Source: Isoetes taiwanensis (taxonomy: Eukaryota > Streptophyta > Lycopodiopsida > Isoetales > Isoetaceae). From it: a stretch of 64,000 bases of DNA. The position numbers were made by a program, and so were the translations under genes. Positions 1 to 11,021 of the stretch are shown here, piece by piece. The notes beneath the pieces are model-generated. The model did no database searches. It worked only from the letters and a program-made list of their open reading frames with translations, and had not been told where the DNA came from. How positions within the stretch are numbered: the stretch's first letter is position 1; each line of letters starts with the position of its first letter. The stretch covers positions 23,904,874-23,968,873 of the forward strand of contig JAJEKV010000003.1 in NCBI GenBank assembly GCA_021234155.1, in the 5' to 3' direction.

Positions 1-1196
1 ACCTAAAAGTTCAGTTAGGCATGCCAACATTTCAGCAAAAAAGGGCTGACTGGCTTGACGCGAAACTATTATACAAACGGCTTCATCTCAGTAACAGGCA
101 CAAACTGGACGACCAACGAGATGCCAAAAATTGAACATATGGTAACATTTCTATGCAACGACTGTGAGGTATGCCCGAATAGGGGACAAAATGGTGTATA
201 CTTAAGATTTAATAATTGACACCTATACGTGAGTAAATACAGGTACAAAATTAAGAGGATGCACATAGCAGGTTGGCAGAAATATGACCGAAAGAAAGGA
301 AGGGCGAATGGGTAATAGGGAAACAACTCCGTAGGTGGGAGACCCACATAGGGGCAAAAGATAAGAAAGAAAACAACACGACAAGGCGTGTAAATGTACT
401 ATAAATGATGTACTGAGGTAAGTATAGATGTAATTGTATGATATGATAGGTACGAACGTAGATGCATGGAAGCGACCCAGTAAAAGGGAAATGGAGAAGT
501 TGGGCGGGTACGTCAACCTCTCTTAACCCAGGAGATGCAACAACCACAAAGGAGGAATGAACAGAAATCGGATAAATACGGGGTCCAGGAGTAGATGGTG
601 CAAAGGGTGGAAGGCTAAGCTATGGGACAGAGAGACGGGTGTCTCCGCCATACACCAGGACAGAGTGGGAAAATAACTCACCGGCTGGTGCCGACTGCTA
701 AGCAACAGACACCAGCTTACCCGGCCCACAAAATGGAAACAAAAATGGACGTGGAAAGACAGAGGTTGCTAAGTACGGGATAGGAGGCAACTCCCCGACC
801 GTACACCAGGATAGTGAGGATCCAATCCTCTGGTTGGTGCACCAAAGTCATAAAAAAACCCACGTCCAAAAAAGGATACAACGAGAACAAAGCAGTTCAT
901 ATGGTGCCGGAAATCACGGAATCCTGGGAATTGAATACAAATCTAAGGGCCAGCCAAAAGACGCCGATAGTAAAGAGCGGACACAAACACCCAATAGTCG
1001 TATCTTGGATGGGATAATCCGAAATTTGAAATTCAAAAACCGGAAGGATATGGGGGGAAATGCCCGAACGGCTACATAAGTGAACACGATATAGTAAGCC
1101 CGCGGAAGAGAAACAGGAAACAGGAAAACAGAGAAGAGAGTGCACGGCGGGAAAGGAACTCGGCGAAGCGGTATAGCCACATCAATAGAAGGAGGT
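1..1196 (+). other. presumed LINE 5' untranslated region
   Basis: No convincing gene is visible. The strand is purine-rich like the LINE ORFs that follow. Two segments, about 639-703 and 785-847, share the pattern TACACCAGGA followed about 30 bases later by CTGGTTGGTGC or CGGCTGGTGCC. They may be diverged tandem monomers, as occur in some L1 5' UTRs. Assignment to the LINE is by position only. Confidence 0.4.
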
Positions 1197-1293
1197 ATGG
1201 CTAGTCAAACAGGAACGGGGAGGGCAAGCAGGGAAGAACTCAAAGAAGATCTGCAAGACTTCTTGGCTCGGCCGGCAGTAAGACCGAGACCCG

Positions 1294-2268
1294 GTGCCGA
1301 GGATGGAGGCGCTCAACACACTGGCAAGCGCGGTGCAACAGAACAAAGAAGCGATAGGGAAAGTGGAAGAGCGGGTGCAGGTGGTGGAAGATACAGAAGT
1401 GGAAATTCGGAAGAGGATGGAGGAGGTGGAGAAAGAAAAAGCGGAGATCATACAAAGGTTGGTGGTTTTAGAAAAGAAACAAATAGATTTAGATGCGTGG
1501 CAGAGTTTTGATAGGATTAAACCGCACATAGTGGAATTCAAAGAACAGGAAAGGATAAAGCATGATGTAAGATTGATAGGGGTAGCCGAAAGGCCTAACG
1601 AAGACACGTTTCGTGTCACTGCAGAAATAATGGAGAATGTCTTTCAGGAACACAGGAATGTGATAGTGAAAGCAGTCCGGGCAGGAGCTTGGAGAGGGAG
1701 GGCGAGACATATAAATGTAACAATGAGGGACCTGGCAGCCAAGGAAAGAATCATTCACGCAGGGTTCAAACTAAGGAATGGACTCAAAGTACAAGAGGCC
1801 TTAACACCCATGCAGAGACAGGGGTTACAGAGGGAACTGGCGAAAGTCAGAGAACTGAGCCGGGCGGGAGTACAAGCAGGGGTGAAGAATGGGAAACTGT
1901 ACCTCAAAAGAGGCCGAACCGCAAGAACCGACAGCACAGGGAGACGGGATGGACCCACAGGTTCTGAGGGGAGATGGGCACCACGAAACGGAGGCAATAA
2001 GAGGACAGGGACAGCTGAAACAGATAAGGGAGATAGCATCATCCGGGGCAATAGAACGGGAAGCAGCCCCCAAGATTCTAACACAAACACAGCTAGGGTG
2101 GGGAAACGGAAAAGAGGTCGGAAGGGACCTAGATCAGAACATAACCCTGACAAGGGAAAGAGGAGGGGATCAGGGAGCAAGAACGAGGGGACAGATGAGG
2201 AAGGGACACGCACTAGAGCAGCAGGGAGGCAGGGGAGTACAGAAAGGAAGGAAGAAGTAACGCTCTAG
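1294..2268 (+). CDS. LINE ORF1 protein (L1 ORF1p-like RNA-binding chaperone)
   Basis: Encodes the nucleic-acid-binding protein that packages LINE RNA. Residues about 1-70 are charged heptad-like coiled coil (many E, K, L, V). Residues about 90-200 match the L1 ORF1 core: an RRM-like part containing LIGVAERPNED and AVRAGAWRGRARHINV, then a C-terminal part with LTPMQRQGLQREL and NGKLYLKRG. The last 120 residues are a basic, low-complexity tail rich in R, G, T and E. The listed start is the first Met of the open frame. A better natural start may be the ATG at 1197 in another frame (MASQTGTGRASREELK...), joined by a frameshift near 1270-1293. The frame ends at a TAG, directly after which ORF2 begins in the same frame. 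Confidence 0.75.
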   Translation: MPRMEALNTLASAVQQNKEAIGKVEERVQVVEDTEVEIRKRMEEVEKEKAEIIQRLVVLEKKQIDLDAWQSFDRIKPHIVEFKEQERIKHDVRLIGVAERPNEDTFRVTAEIMENVFQEHRNVIVKAVRAGAWRGRARHINVTMRDLAAKERIIHAGFKLRNGLKVQEALTPMQRQGLQRELAKVRELSRAGVQAGVKNGKLYLKRGRTARTDSTGRRDGPTGSEGRWAPRNGGNKRTGTAETDKGDSIIRGNRTGSSPQDSNTNTARVGKRKRGRKGPRSEHNPDKGKRRGSGSKNEGTDEEGTRTRAAGRQGSTERKEEVTL

Positions 2269-2291
2269 TACTGGAATTGTACGGGAATATC
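2269..2291 (+). pseudogene. first codons of LINE ORF2, cut off by an insertion
   Basis: After the ORF1 stop codon the same frame reads YWNCTGIS, which resembles the start of the APE endonuclease of plant LINEs (usually WNCRG...). The reading frame is then cut at base 2292 by the inserted element and resumes after 4403, with a 1-base frame offset that must be a separate mutation. Confidence 0.6.
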
Positions 2292-4398
2292 TAGCATAAT
2301 GACAGGGGGTCATTTTTGTGTTTTTGTACGATATTTACAAAGGTTTTTCTATGATTTCATTGCCGTATTCATCTTGGTGTACTGAACAGTATTTCTAGAG
2401 TGCCGCTTATCTTGACCATTCATTTTTTATGAGAAGCAGCATCGTACGGTCACGATTAAATTTGTAATGTTTTTAGCACTTAAGTTTTCTTAAAAAGGTT
2501 TGGAATTGGGCATGCAGCCATCGAGGCCCTATGTAGTTAGGGTTTTTTTTTTGTTTGAAATGGAAGCAAAGCACGGCAAGGTTTATGTTTCTGCCAAACC
2601 CGAGATGCCCTGCCTGGGGATGCCCAAGGCCGTTGAGTTATGATCTGAGGAGGTCTCGTTTTGGCACCGGCCGCATTCGACCCGTGGGTCTCTCCGCTTT
2701 CAAAACCCGGGTGTGAGGTAAGCACAATTTTGTGCCCTTGAGCTAATCGGGTCTACAATTTTTCCTACGATTTGGAGATTGGCATTTTGGGTTATCTCTG
2801 TCCGGTTCTTGAGGATTCATTTCTTTTCTTGGCATGTAAGCCCACGAACATGATCGAGGCTTTTCCATTCTATTCTATTATCCATCAAAATATTGTGTGT
2901 TCGTAAAGATATTTGCTTGTTTGATTTGTTTGCGAGAGGTGATGCTCTTGATTACGCCAGATGAAGAATAAATTCTCTTTATGAATTAAAGTAGTTATGT
3001 TGGCCCATCTTATTTGGTCGATGAGTTGTGGATGGGGTTTTATCTTTGGAGGTGCAAACTATATCTTTGAGAAGCGGCCGAGATTAGATTCGAATCGTAT
3101 CCATATAGACAAAGAAAAAAATATCCAAAAACATCTCTCTAGAATATGTAAGAAAATGCAGCTTCTGCTCCGAGGTCATCCATCTCATGCATCCTTTTTC
3201 TTGATATTTTGTTATAGGTGTCTAAAGGAGTAGTTGAGAAGGCAAAGCCGGAACGATATGGAACAAAGATGGCCATCCGGGGATCCCGGTTGCCATGCTA
3301 CTTCTCAAGCATTGCCATATCACATTGCTAGATATTCTAAGGGTTTTATGCTATCAATGGTTTCTTGCGCACACCCCGCTAGCCTTCTCGCAGATTTTAT
3401 ATTTGGAAATGCCATGCTTGTTCTCAAGCATTGCCTCCAATTATGGTTACAAATTCGTCCTAAATCCTCCAGAGGAGACCATAATGTTGTTAATCTTACA
3501 ACATTTGAAGCCATTGAGAAGCTAGCGGGTTGTATACACATTATGTGTTCATCTCAATTTCATGTTCCACTCTTTTTTTCTCAATATGTGCTACCGGGCA
3601 AGAGAAAGCTTGTTGCATATTAAAGACTTAAGGATTCACACACAATCCCTCGCAAGTTAAAGCCATTTTATAACAAAGATATTTGCATATATTTGAGTGG
3701 CCTTTGCTATGCAATGCAAGAAATATTCATCCAGCCCTTGGTATACAGGCAAGGCAACCGCAAGGCACACTTTGTAATAGAAGTGAGACTGCAGGCAAAC
3801 GCCCAAAACAGATGCATGTACATAGTGGTGTGGACATGTATGGCATGTATAGAAACATGCAATATAATGTATTTATTTCTATTCATGTTTTTATTACATG
3901 CAATATTGTACTTGGAACAAGGTTATTTTGCACCCGAGATATATATATTTGGAATTTGCTGCTCCTCAAAATTTAACTACGTTCTCTTTTTCTTAGGGCC
4001 CTAAGGGCCCAAAAATTTTTATATGTATATAACATCCACCATTGGCAATAATTAACAAAACCATTATATCCTACATGTTAAAATTAAAATCCCCCTTGGA
4101 CCCCTTTTGGTTTGGGTGCATATTCACACGGGGTCACGAGGGCAGCGAGAGCCCTTAAATTATATTACACACGTATGAAATTGACACCATATAATATATT
4201 AACTCAAATCTTATAGTATTTCGCACACCTGCATATACCGTATATAAAAATTTGTACAAGAATACCCCATAAACGAGGATCGCTATCTACGGTCCACATC
4301 AAGGAATATAAGGCATATATGCTCATCCGAGGGCTCTTGTTGCCCGGAGTGACCCCCCGTGTGAATATGCACCCAAACCAAAGGGGGTCCAAGGGGGA
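2292..4398 (+). mobile_element. hairpin-ended insertion element, copy 1
   Basis: A 2,107-bp insertion inside LINE ORF2, flanked by the 5-bp duplication ATATC (2287-2291 and 4399-4403). It starts TAGCATAATGACAGGGGG. The next ~110 bases resemble the start of the copies ending at 24921 (minus strand) and starting at 59465. It ends in the hairpin at 4087-4398. The interior has no recognised gene; ORFs at 3234-3623 and 3683-3976 match nothing I know. I cannot assign it to a known superfamily. Non-autonomous, since no transposase is seen. Confidence 0.7.
4010..4398 (+). repeat. hairpin module (GGGCCC / TTTGGTTTGGGTGC), copy in insertion 1
   Basis: The left arm (about 4087-4158) carries CCCCTTTTGGTTTGGGTGC followed by CATATTCACACGGGGTCACG. 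The right arm (about 4328-4398) is its inverse complement. Between them is a ~170-bp unpaired core with ATCTTATAGTATTT and CGAGGATCGC. A GGGCCC palindrome (TTAGGGCCCTAAGGGCCC, near 3994-4012) precedes the left arm. The right arm stops exactly at the target duplication, so it is shorter than the left. The same core occurs at 21931-22426, 23028-23755 and 61784-62302. Confidence 0.8.
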
Positions 4399-4403
4399 TA
4401 TCC

Positions 4404-7400
4404 TTGGGATGATGGAGAATGCCTACACGAAGCACGAGACCAGGATATCATATGCCTGGTAGAGACATGGGAACACAGCACAAAGAGGCTACCAGAGGAA
4501 CCAGGTTACACATTGTTCACGTGTTGGAGAGAAAAGAACTATAAATAGGAAGAGGAAGCAGGGCTAGCGTGCTACATTAGGAATAGCAGTATCAAAAAAG
4601 CATGTATTTTGGAAAATGACATTAATAAAAGATACATGCTTATAAATATTGTGTTGATTGATTACAGAAACCTATATTTGCTAATAGTATACTATCCACC
4701 CCAATGTGATAAACTGGAACTATTAAGCATGGGAGAGATTGCCATGAAACATAGGGATAAGGGAATGTTGATCATAGTAGGAGATATTAACGCAAGGACG
4801 GGACGGGAGCAGGCGCAGAAAGCAGGGATAGACAACGAGAGTGGGCACTGGACACAGGCCGGAAGAGGGGAAGAATGGCAACGAGACACAGTAGACGAAA
4901 TGGAGATGACAGCGAGAGGAGAAACATTAATAGAGGTATGTATAGCTACAGATACAATTATATGTAATGGTCTAAGAAGATGGGGGGCTTCAGGCCAGTT
5001 CACAAGCACAAACGCCCACGGGAGCAGTATAGTGGACTATGTGATAGCAAATGAGGAAGCAATAAAAGAAATCGGAAAAATGGAGTTAGGGGAGTGGCCG
5101 CTAGGAAGGAGGGAAGGACACAGACCCATACTGCTCAGGATGAATGTGGCAAGGGGAAGCACAGAAGATCAGCAAGGAAGAGGCAAACATGCAAAAATTA
5201 CAGTTAAATTCAGGGAAAACAGAGTGGGAACATTCATAAAAACGGTAAAAAAGAAAATAAAGGAAAAGGAATGGGGCGAGGGAATGGAGGACAAAGGGAA
5301 TGACATGAATGACATCTTGGAAGAAGCGGCTAAAATGGCGTTTGGGAGGAGAGAAAGAGGAAGGAGGGCTATAGTATTTCGAAGGTCAGTATGGTTTGAC
5401 GAAGTGTGCATAGAACAGCGAAGGAGAGTCAAACAGGCAAAAGGGACTGAGGCATACCAAGAGGAACGCGGCAAATATGTGAAAATACTGAAAAGGAGGA
5501 AAGCTCAGACCAAGAATCACCAAATGATGGATTGGTCAAGATCCGAAAAAAGAGACCTAAGGCATTCGAACAATATGAAAAAAGGATCAAAACGAAAAGC
5601 CGGTACAAAGAATGTGAGGAGGGGAGAGGAATGGAAATAGAAATAGACCGACAAGATACCCGAACGCGTCGTCAGACAAAACAGGGCCTGATCAATCATG
5701 GCCCCGGATAGTAGACACAAACCTCCCTTCTCCGAGGAAGAGGTGACATGGGCACTAAACAAAATGGCAAACAATAAGGCCCCGGATCTATATGGGCTAA
5801 CATCGAGATGTTGAAATGCGCGTGAGGAACAGAGATAGTAGGGATCATAACAAATAATATTCAATGAGGTAGTGCATTCAGCTCCCGGAAAGATGGCGCT
5901 TTAATAGGGTAATCCCGCCCATAAAGGAGGAAACAAAGAAGAACCGAGTAATTACAAGACTATTATGGTCGGGCCGGTAGAGATTCAAATGGTTCGGGAA
6001 AACTTTGGATCGAAACTCGAAATCATGGGCGTAAGGGGAAGCTCGAGCACAAGGCCAAGCCGGTTTTCGACCAGAGTACTCGACTACAGACCATTTGGTG
6101 ACCCTAAGGATAATGATAGAGCAAACAAGGGAAAGTAACAAGAAGATCATATGTTGCTTCGTGGACTTCAAGAAAGCCTTCGACACAATACCTAGAGATA
6201 AACTTAAGAGCACCAGAAGGGTTAGTAGGATCAATTGCAAGGCTATACCAAAAGGTATATGCCAAAACAGAAGGAGAAGGAGAAGCCATAGAATGCGACA
6301 CAGGAGTAAAGCAAGGATGTCCACTATCACCCACACTGTTTGGGATATACATAGATGCCCTACAGAATTTGTCATCGAGAGATTCGAGACAAAGGAAGCA
6401 CCAATGATAGGGAAAACAAAAGTCCCAATAATGCTATATGCGGATGATTTAGGTATGATGGCGACCAAAGCCAAAGGGATGCACAGAATGCTAGAGATAC
6501 TAGAAGAATTTTGCGCGGAGACAGGACTGACAGTCAACCTGGAAAAAACAAAAATAGTGACTTTCGGTACAAAGATAAAACACAGGCCATTTAGATACAA
6601 GGGGAAGGAACTAGAAGAAGCTGCAGGGTACAGATATCTGGGATACGACACACATGGAGGGGGGAAGTGGTCAAAAGGAGCGGATACCAGATTCCAAGCA
6701 GCAATAGGCAATTATTACGCATGATGAATTATTGCAACAACAATAGGATCACCAACTGGGAAATCAAAGCATATCTATTTAGCACAATAGTAGCATCAAC
6801 ACAGCTGTACGGATGTGAGACATGGGGACCGGGCCTTTCAGAGAAGAAATGGGAAAAACAAGAAGGCATATTGAGGCAATGGCACGGACAGGAATTCCAG
6901 GTGAAGACAAGTACATCATTAGCAACAATCTTATATGAGACAGAAGAAAAGCCAATGGAAGTGAGGGCATGGGAAAGAACAATTAGGTATCTATTAAAGG
7001 ACAACAGTTATGGGAAAGAGGATAAACCGCCATCGCTAGCTTATAGATGAATCAGCAAAACAGCACATAACAAAGAAAAGTGGGGATGGTTTAACGAATT
7101 GGCGGCGGGACGCAAGTATGGGGATGCAACTAAGTCAGATTATACAAGCGGATCGGATGGGACGAAGAATGGACAAAAGTGAGCAATGAGGAGTCGGGTC
7201 GGCACGACATAACTAATGTGGCCTAAGGCAAACTGGCTATTAGGAACCTTCAATCCAGGGGGTCAGATAGGACATATCACGTACAAAAGCAGCATGTTGA
7301 ATAAGAGTAACAGGGGAACGCTGGCCAGATTCAGGATGGGGAGCCACGACCTCCGAATTGAGAAAGATAGATGGAGGAAAATAGACAGGGCAGAGCTTAA

Positions 7401-7623
7401 TATGTCAATATGTGACGCAGGGAAAATAGAAGACGAAGAGCACATGGTAAAAGAGTGCCCGGTCTACACCGACATAAGGTCCAAATTTAACAAGGTCAGG
7501 TGGGACCTCCCACTCCCAGCACTGATGGACAAAGAAGAGACACTCACAGATGTAGGGAAAGCTATAAAAGAAATGATAATAAGACACCGGGGGGTGCACA
7601 AAGAGAGAGGGCTAATAATCTGA
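4404..7623 (+). pseudogene. LINE ORF2: APE endonuclease, reverse transcriptase, zinc knuckle (broken)
   Basis: Endonuclease: DQDIICLVETW (about 4441-4470, catalytic E), GDINARTG (near 4775), SIVDYVIA (near 5030) and EGHRPI (near 5116) are the L1 APE-type motifs. An in-frame TAG lies at 4546-4548, and the longest intact piece is 4609-5640. Reverse transcriptase: motif A FVDFKKAFDTIPRD (about 6158-6199), motif B GVKQGCPLSPTLFG (about 6303-6345, in another frame) and motif C LYADD (about 6431). The 3' part has LYGCETWGPG (about 6806) and a C-terminal zinc-binding pattern CDAGKIEDEEHMVKECPVY (about 7411-7466). At least three frame changes make it non-functional. Confidence 0.85.
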
Positions 7624-7886
7624 GAAGCACGGATGAGGCGGATCAGAGAGGCCCACAAAGCACAGTTCAAAACTGTTTATAGCGATGCATTGTGTATGAC
7701 CAAGAAGCCAGATATAAGTACGATGCGGGTAATATAAAGAACAAGAGAAGCCCGCTAGATGGCTACATAAAACCTATGCGTCTGTTTGCTGGCAGCACCC
7801 TTTGGGAGCTTGCAGGATGCTACACATGTCCGGGGGCCTCACGGCCTGAGGGACGTTAATGTATATTCTATTCTATTCTATTCTAT
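7624..7886 (+). other. LINE 3' UTR with (TTCTA)n tail
   Basis: Non-coding sequence after the ORF2 stop. Near the end GGGGGCCTCACGGCCTGAG can form a small stem, followed by four to five TTCTA units at 7866-7886. A pentanucleotide tail instead of poly(A) marks the 3' end. The LINE fragment ending near 16178 has the same tail and a similar GGCC-rich stem. Confidence 0.7.
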
Positions 7887-8354
7887 CTGACCAAGATGAT
7901 CTTAAGACTGACAAAGACGCCTTAAAGGAGATTGATCTTTCCTACAATGTCCAATTTAGGAAGTTATCAAGGTCGCAGGTATGTGCAAAACTTAGTGTAT
8001 GTTAGTCTTATCGTTATTATTTTGACACTTGTCATCTCTGTTGTTGTCAAACTGCTGCAGGTTTGTTTTCATAGAGGAGAATTGCTAATGGATGAAGCAG
8101 GGCGTGAGTTCGACCAGAAAGCATCAGATGCATTGAAGACTTATTGTAGGGAGGTTGACAAGCTTTTCAGGGAGATTAAGCCATGACACTTGCAAAGAAC
8201 TTTGAAGTACATCCATGAGCAATTTGGTGATGGGCTATGCGAGGTGGACATCATCAGATTCTTGAAGAAGCGTTGGAGACATTGGAGGTTAGAGATTTCT
8301 ATAAGCTTTAAAAGGTTCAACACAAATTATAGCGTATTCTTGTGTCATAGCTGA
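7887..8354 (+). pseudogene. two exon-like segments of an unrecognised gene
   Basis: A segment starting directly after the LINE tail reads TDQDDLKTDKDALKEIDLSY... and ends at a GT donor after 7978 (GCAG/GTATGTG). A matching acceptor (CTGCTGCAG) ends at 8060. The second segment, 8061-8354, reads VCFHRGELLMDEAGREF... and is open except for one TGA at 8184-8186, after which ...EQFGDGLCEVDIIRFLKKRW... continues in frame. I do not recognise the family. It may be the 5' part of the gene at 9198-10040, truncated by the LINE, or a separate captured fragment. Confidence 0.4.
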
Positions 8355-9197
8355 TAAGAACAGGAAAAGCCAATTTGCAAAAGGTGTCATGGATTTGAAA
8401 CTCCACTTTGCTGCTGCTGCATGCAAGATTTTGCATGGAATCAAATGAGTCTGAAGCTTGGAGCTGAAAGGATGGCTCTTTGCATCATCATCATCCTGAA
8501 TTCTGACACACTGTTTTTATTCCGTCCAATCCATTTCTGTGTATCATATTCTTTCTTCTTACAAAGCCTCAGGCTGCCATAATGCTGCTGCCATAATGCT
8601 GCTGTTTAACCTTCCAGGAATCAGGCATTTGGCAAATGATTATGCATCATGCTTTGATGCACACGCAGTGTATTTTATGTAATGTTCTTGCTTCTAATCA
8701 TCATCATTACCATCATCTTTCTTCTGAAAGAGAAATTTCTTGTGAAGCAAACTTCCTCGTTGCTTTGTTAATACTAAACAAACTCTTTTTCTGGCAATTC
8801 CTTGCTTGTTTTTTCTGTGGCGTTACAGTCTTGTGTCCCTGTTTTATAAACTTTGACTCCAACCAGAAATTGATAAATATATGGACTGCAAACCTGTGCA
8901 ACGTGTGCAACGAGCATTTGGACAGTGACATCAACTACCATTGAAAGTACTTTTTTGGTATTTGTCTCTCTGGATTGTCCTTACAGTTTGGGAGGCAATC
9001 TTCAGTTTTTGTTTTTGTTCATTGTTTATTGGTTTGTTTTGTCTTTGAGGTATTGTATGCTTCCTTTTATTTCTTGGATATTCTATTAACACTATCTTTT
9101 GAGTTTCCTTAGAGGAGAATATTCATAAATGGCTTTTGGAATCTTTTAGCGTATTCTTGTGTCCACTATAATCATGTTACATTATTTCTTATTTCAG
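8355..9197 (+). other. non-coding stretch, possible intron
   Basis: AT-rich with T-runs; no gene recognised. It ends in a polypyrimidine tract and TTTCAG acceptor (9191-9197) that opens the next exon, so part or all may be intron. Confidence 0.35.
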
Positions 9198-10040
9198 GGA
9201 TAACCTTCGCAGAAAGGTCCGCACCAACAATGCACCCAAACCAATGCATGTAGATGAAGAGAGTTGGAAAAGGTTTGTCGAACTTTGTGGGAAGACATAT
9301 CAGCGCCAAATAGATGCAGCATCCAAACGCAAGAAGCAACAACGAGCTGGTTCAGGAGGGATCATGTCAATAAAGTCAAAATTTGTAAGCTATTTTCTAA
9401 TTAGAGAATGGGAATTACCATGTAGTTAATGAAATATTTCATTTAATTCAATTAATCATCAAAGACATGAAATCAATGTATTCATTTTTGTAATTAATGA
9501 AATATTATGCAGTTTCAAGATTGGGGCTCCATGCCTACAAATGATCTTATACAAGAAATAATTACAAAAGGGGGATATGAAGCCTTTAGAAAAAGGATGA
9601 TTGCGAAGGGGTTTGTGCCAAAAAAGGTAAGTTTACCTTTTTATAGGTTCAAATATATCAAAATTTTAAGAGCTGCATTTATATTATAGCATAAGGCATT
9701 GGACTATATAAGAGGATCAAGCCCAGGGATAATTTTCAAGACTAAATCCAAGAAGGAGATAGAAGTTATGAATAAAGTAAGTGTATGTAGATTGTTATTT
9801 TATAGTCAATTTGAATTTACATTAATCTCACAGATGTATCTTATAAATGTAGAACACATGCTACATTGATAGCGAGTCTGATAAGGAAAAGGTATGAAGT
9901 GCCAAATTTGATTCATGTTATTCACCTTTGTTCAAATAGATCTAACTTCTGATTTGTTAAATTAGGAAGAGGACAATGATGAAGCCAACCAAAATGAGGT
10001 CGAAGGCGATAGAAATGATCTTGAGAATGGAGAGCATTGA
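9198..10040 (+). CDS. Ptta/En/Spm-family plant transposase-like protein (CACTA accessory, TNPA/TNP1-like), 3' exons
   Basis: Five exons with GT-AG introns and consistent phase: 9198-9384, 9513-9626, 9690-9776, 9853-9891 and 9966-10040 (stop TGA). The first exon contains EESWKRFVELCGKTYQRQID and ASKRKKQQRAGSGGIMS. This is the pattern of the plant Ptta/En/Spm transposase family: W..FV..., then a basic stretch and a Gly/Ser-rich hinge. The last exons encode an acidic tail (EEDNDEANQNEVEGD). These proteins are usually the second product of CACTA elements and bind subterminal repeats. The N-terminus is missing or lies upstream. The exons are free of stops and all splice sites are intact, so this part looks younger than its surroundings. 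Met 9244 is the first ATG but probably not the true start. Confidence 0.7.
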
Positions 10041-11021
10041 AGTTTGTTTTTTGCATTAATTTGAAATTTTAAGTTCTTTGTTTATGAAATTTAAAGTTCT
10101 TCATTGACTTTTGAGAAAGGAGGCAATGAAACTTGTCATTGCATATGACTAGTACCTCCTTCATGTATGAACTCCATATTTAATGAGAAAAATTGCTTAT
10201 GTTCACGTCAAGTTATCTCACTTTAATGAGAAAGTTGCTTTGATATCTTAGTTGGAAGACGAAATGCACATAAACTAGTTAGAAAAAGTGAATACAAAGT
10301 GTTGCAAGTATTATAGAATTTTGCAAATAGAGCCTTTAATTTGACGAAGATACTTTGGTACTGTTCCTGCCACCTTTATGACACAAAATCCCATATTGTT
10401 TTGTACACACAAATTAGTCCCCTTGGTTTTTAAATTGACAAAACGGGTGCATTATATTTATTACTATCTTGTCATAATGTTGACATTTGTTGTGATACAA
10501 AGGTCACTTCCTCATTTTCATATAGTCCCCCGAGATGTACGGGGATATACTCAGTTATAACCATTAGTCCACTAATTTGGTTCTATTATGTTGGTTCCCG
10601 AGATATAGATAAGGAATTTGTCGTTCTTATTCTAGGTGGAGAGTGATCCACACCGAGGCACAGCTACTATGTAAAATATACGAAGTTATACTTACTGCAT
10701 AATTCTATATTCTATTCAAAGGGGAAAATGTTTCTCTCAGATACATTTCCTGGCCTTTTTAGCCATTCTTACACATATTCGATTTTTCAGACAAAAGATT
10801 TTTCAGATCCCTTCTGATCGGGATTATCTGCACTGAGCTTTTTCCAGCCAAAAGCTGTTACAAATTATCTATCCTTGGCGGCCTCCCAAGACTTAATATC
10901 ATTGTTGGATCTAAACAGATTGATCAAAGGATAATTTTAAACCAAAAGAAAAAACAGAAGAGATTAAAACAAAAAGATATGACCGAAAAGGAAGGCCCAC
11001 ATCCCCTTTTTCCTGAGCGGA
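10041..11021 (+). other. non-coding stretch
   Basis: AT-rich DNA after the exon series. No gene, repeat or terminus was recognised. Confidence 0.4.

Larger units (their letters stand above)
1..7886 (+). mobile_element. L1-type LINE retrotransposon, degenerate and split by an insertion
   Basis: A non-LTR retrotransposon whose 5' boundary is not visible and may lie before the window. Order: presumed 5' UTR, ORF1 (1294-2268), start of ORF2 (2269-2291), a 2.1-kb foreign insertion (2292-4398), the rest of ORF2 (4404-7623), a 3' UTR and a pentanucleotide tail of TTCTA units at about 7866-7886. Without the insertion it is about 5.8 kb, a normal L1-clade length. ORF1 is one open frame after a probable early frameshift. 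ORF2 has several frameshifts and stops, so this copy is inactive. A second LINE 3' end with the same tail lies at 15479-16178. Confidence 0.85.

Noticed and set aside
69-729. Several minus-strand ORFs of 68-98 residues rich in Phe, Leu and Ser.
   Set aside because: They are the complement of purine-rich LINE 5' sequence; hydrophobic low-complexity shadows.
1755-2213. 152-residue minus-strand ORF opposite LINE ORF1.
   Set aside because: Antisense shadow of the Arg/Gly-rich ORF1 tail.
2537-2725. 62-residue minus-strand ORF in insertion 1, and the short plus-strand frame MEAKHGKVYVSAKPEM.
   Set aside because: Too short and without homology or splice support; could be a captured exon but cannot be defended.
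5878-6711. 277-residue minus-strand ORF opposite the reverse transcriptase.
   Set aside because: It is the antisense of LINE ORF2, where motif C (YADD) and motif A read on the plus strand.
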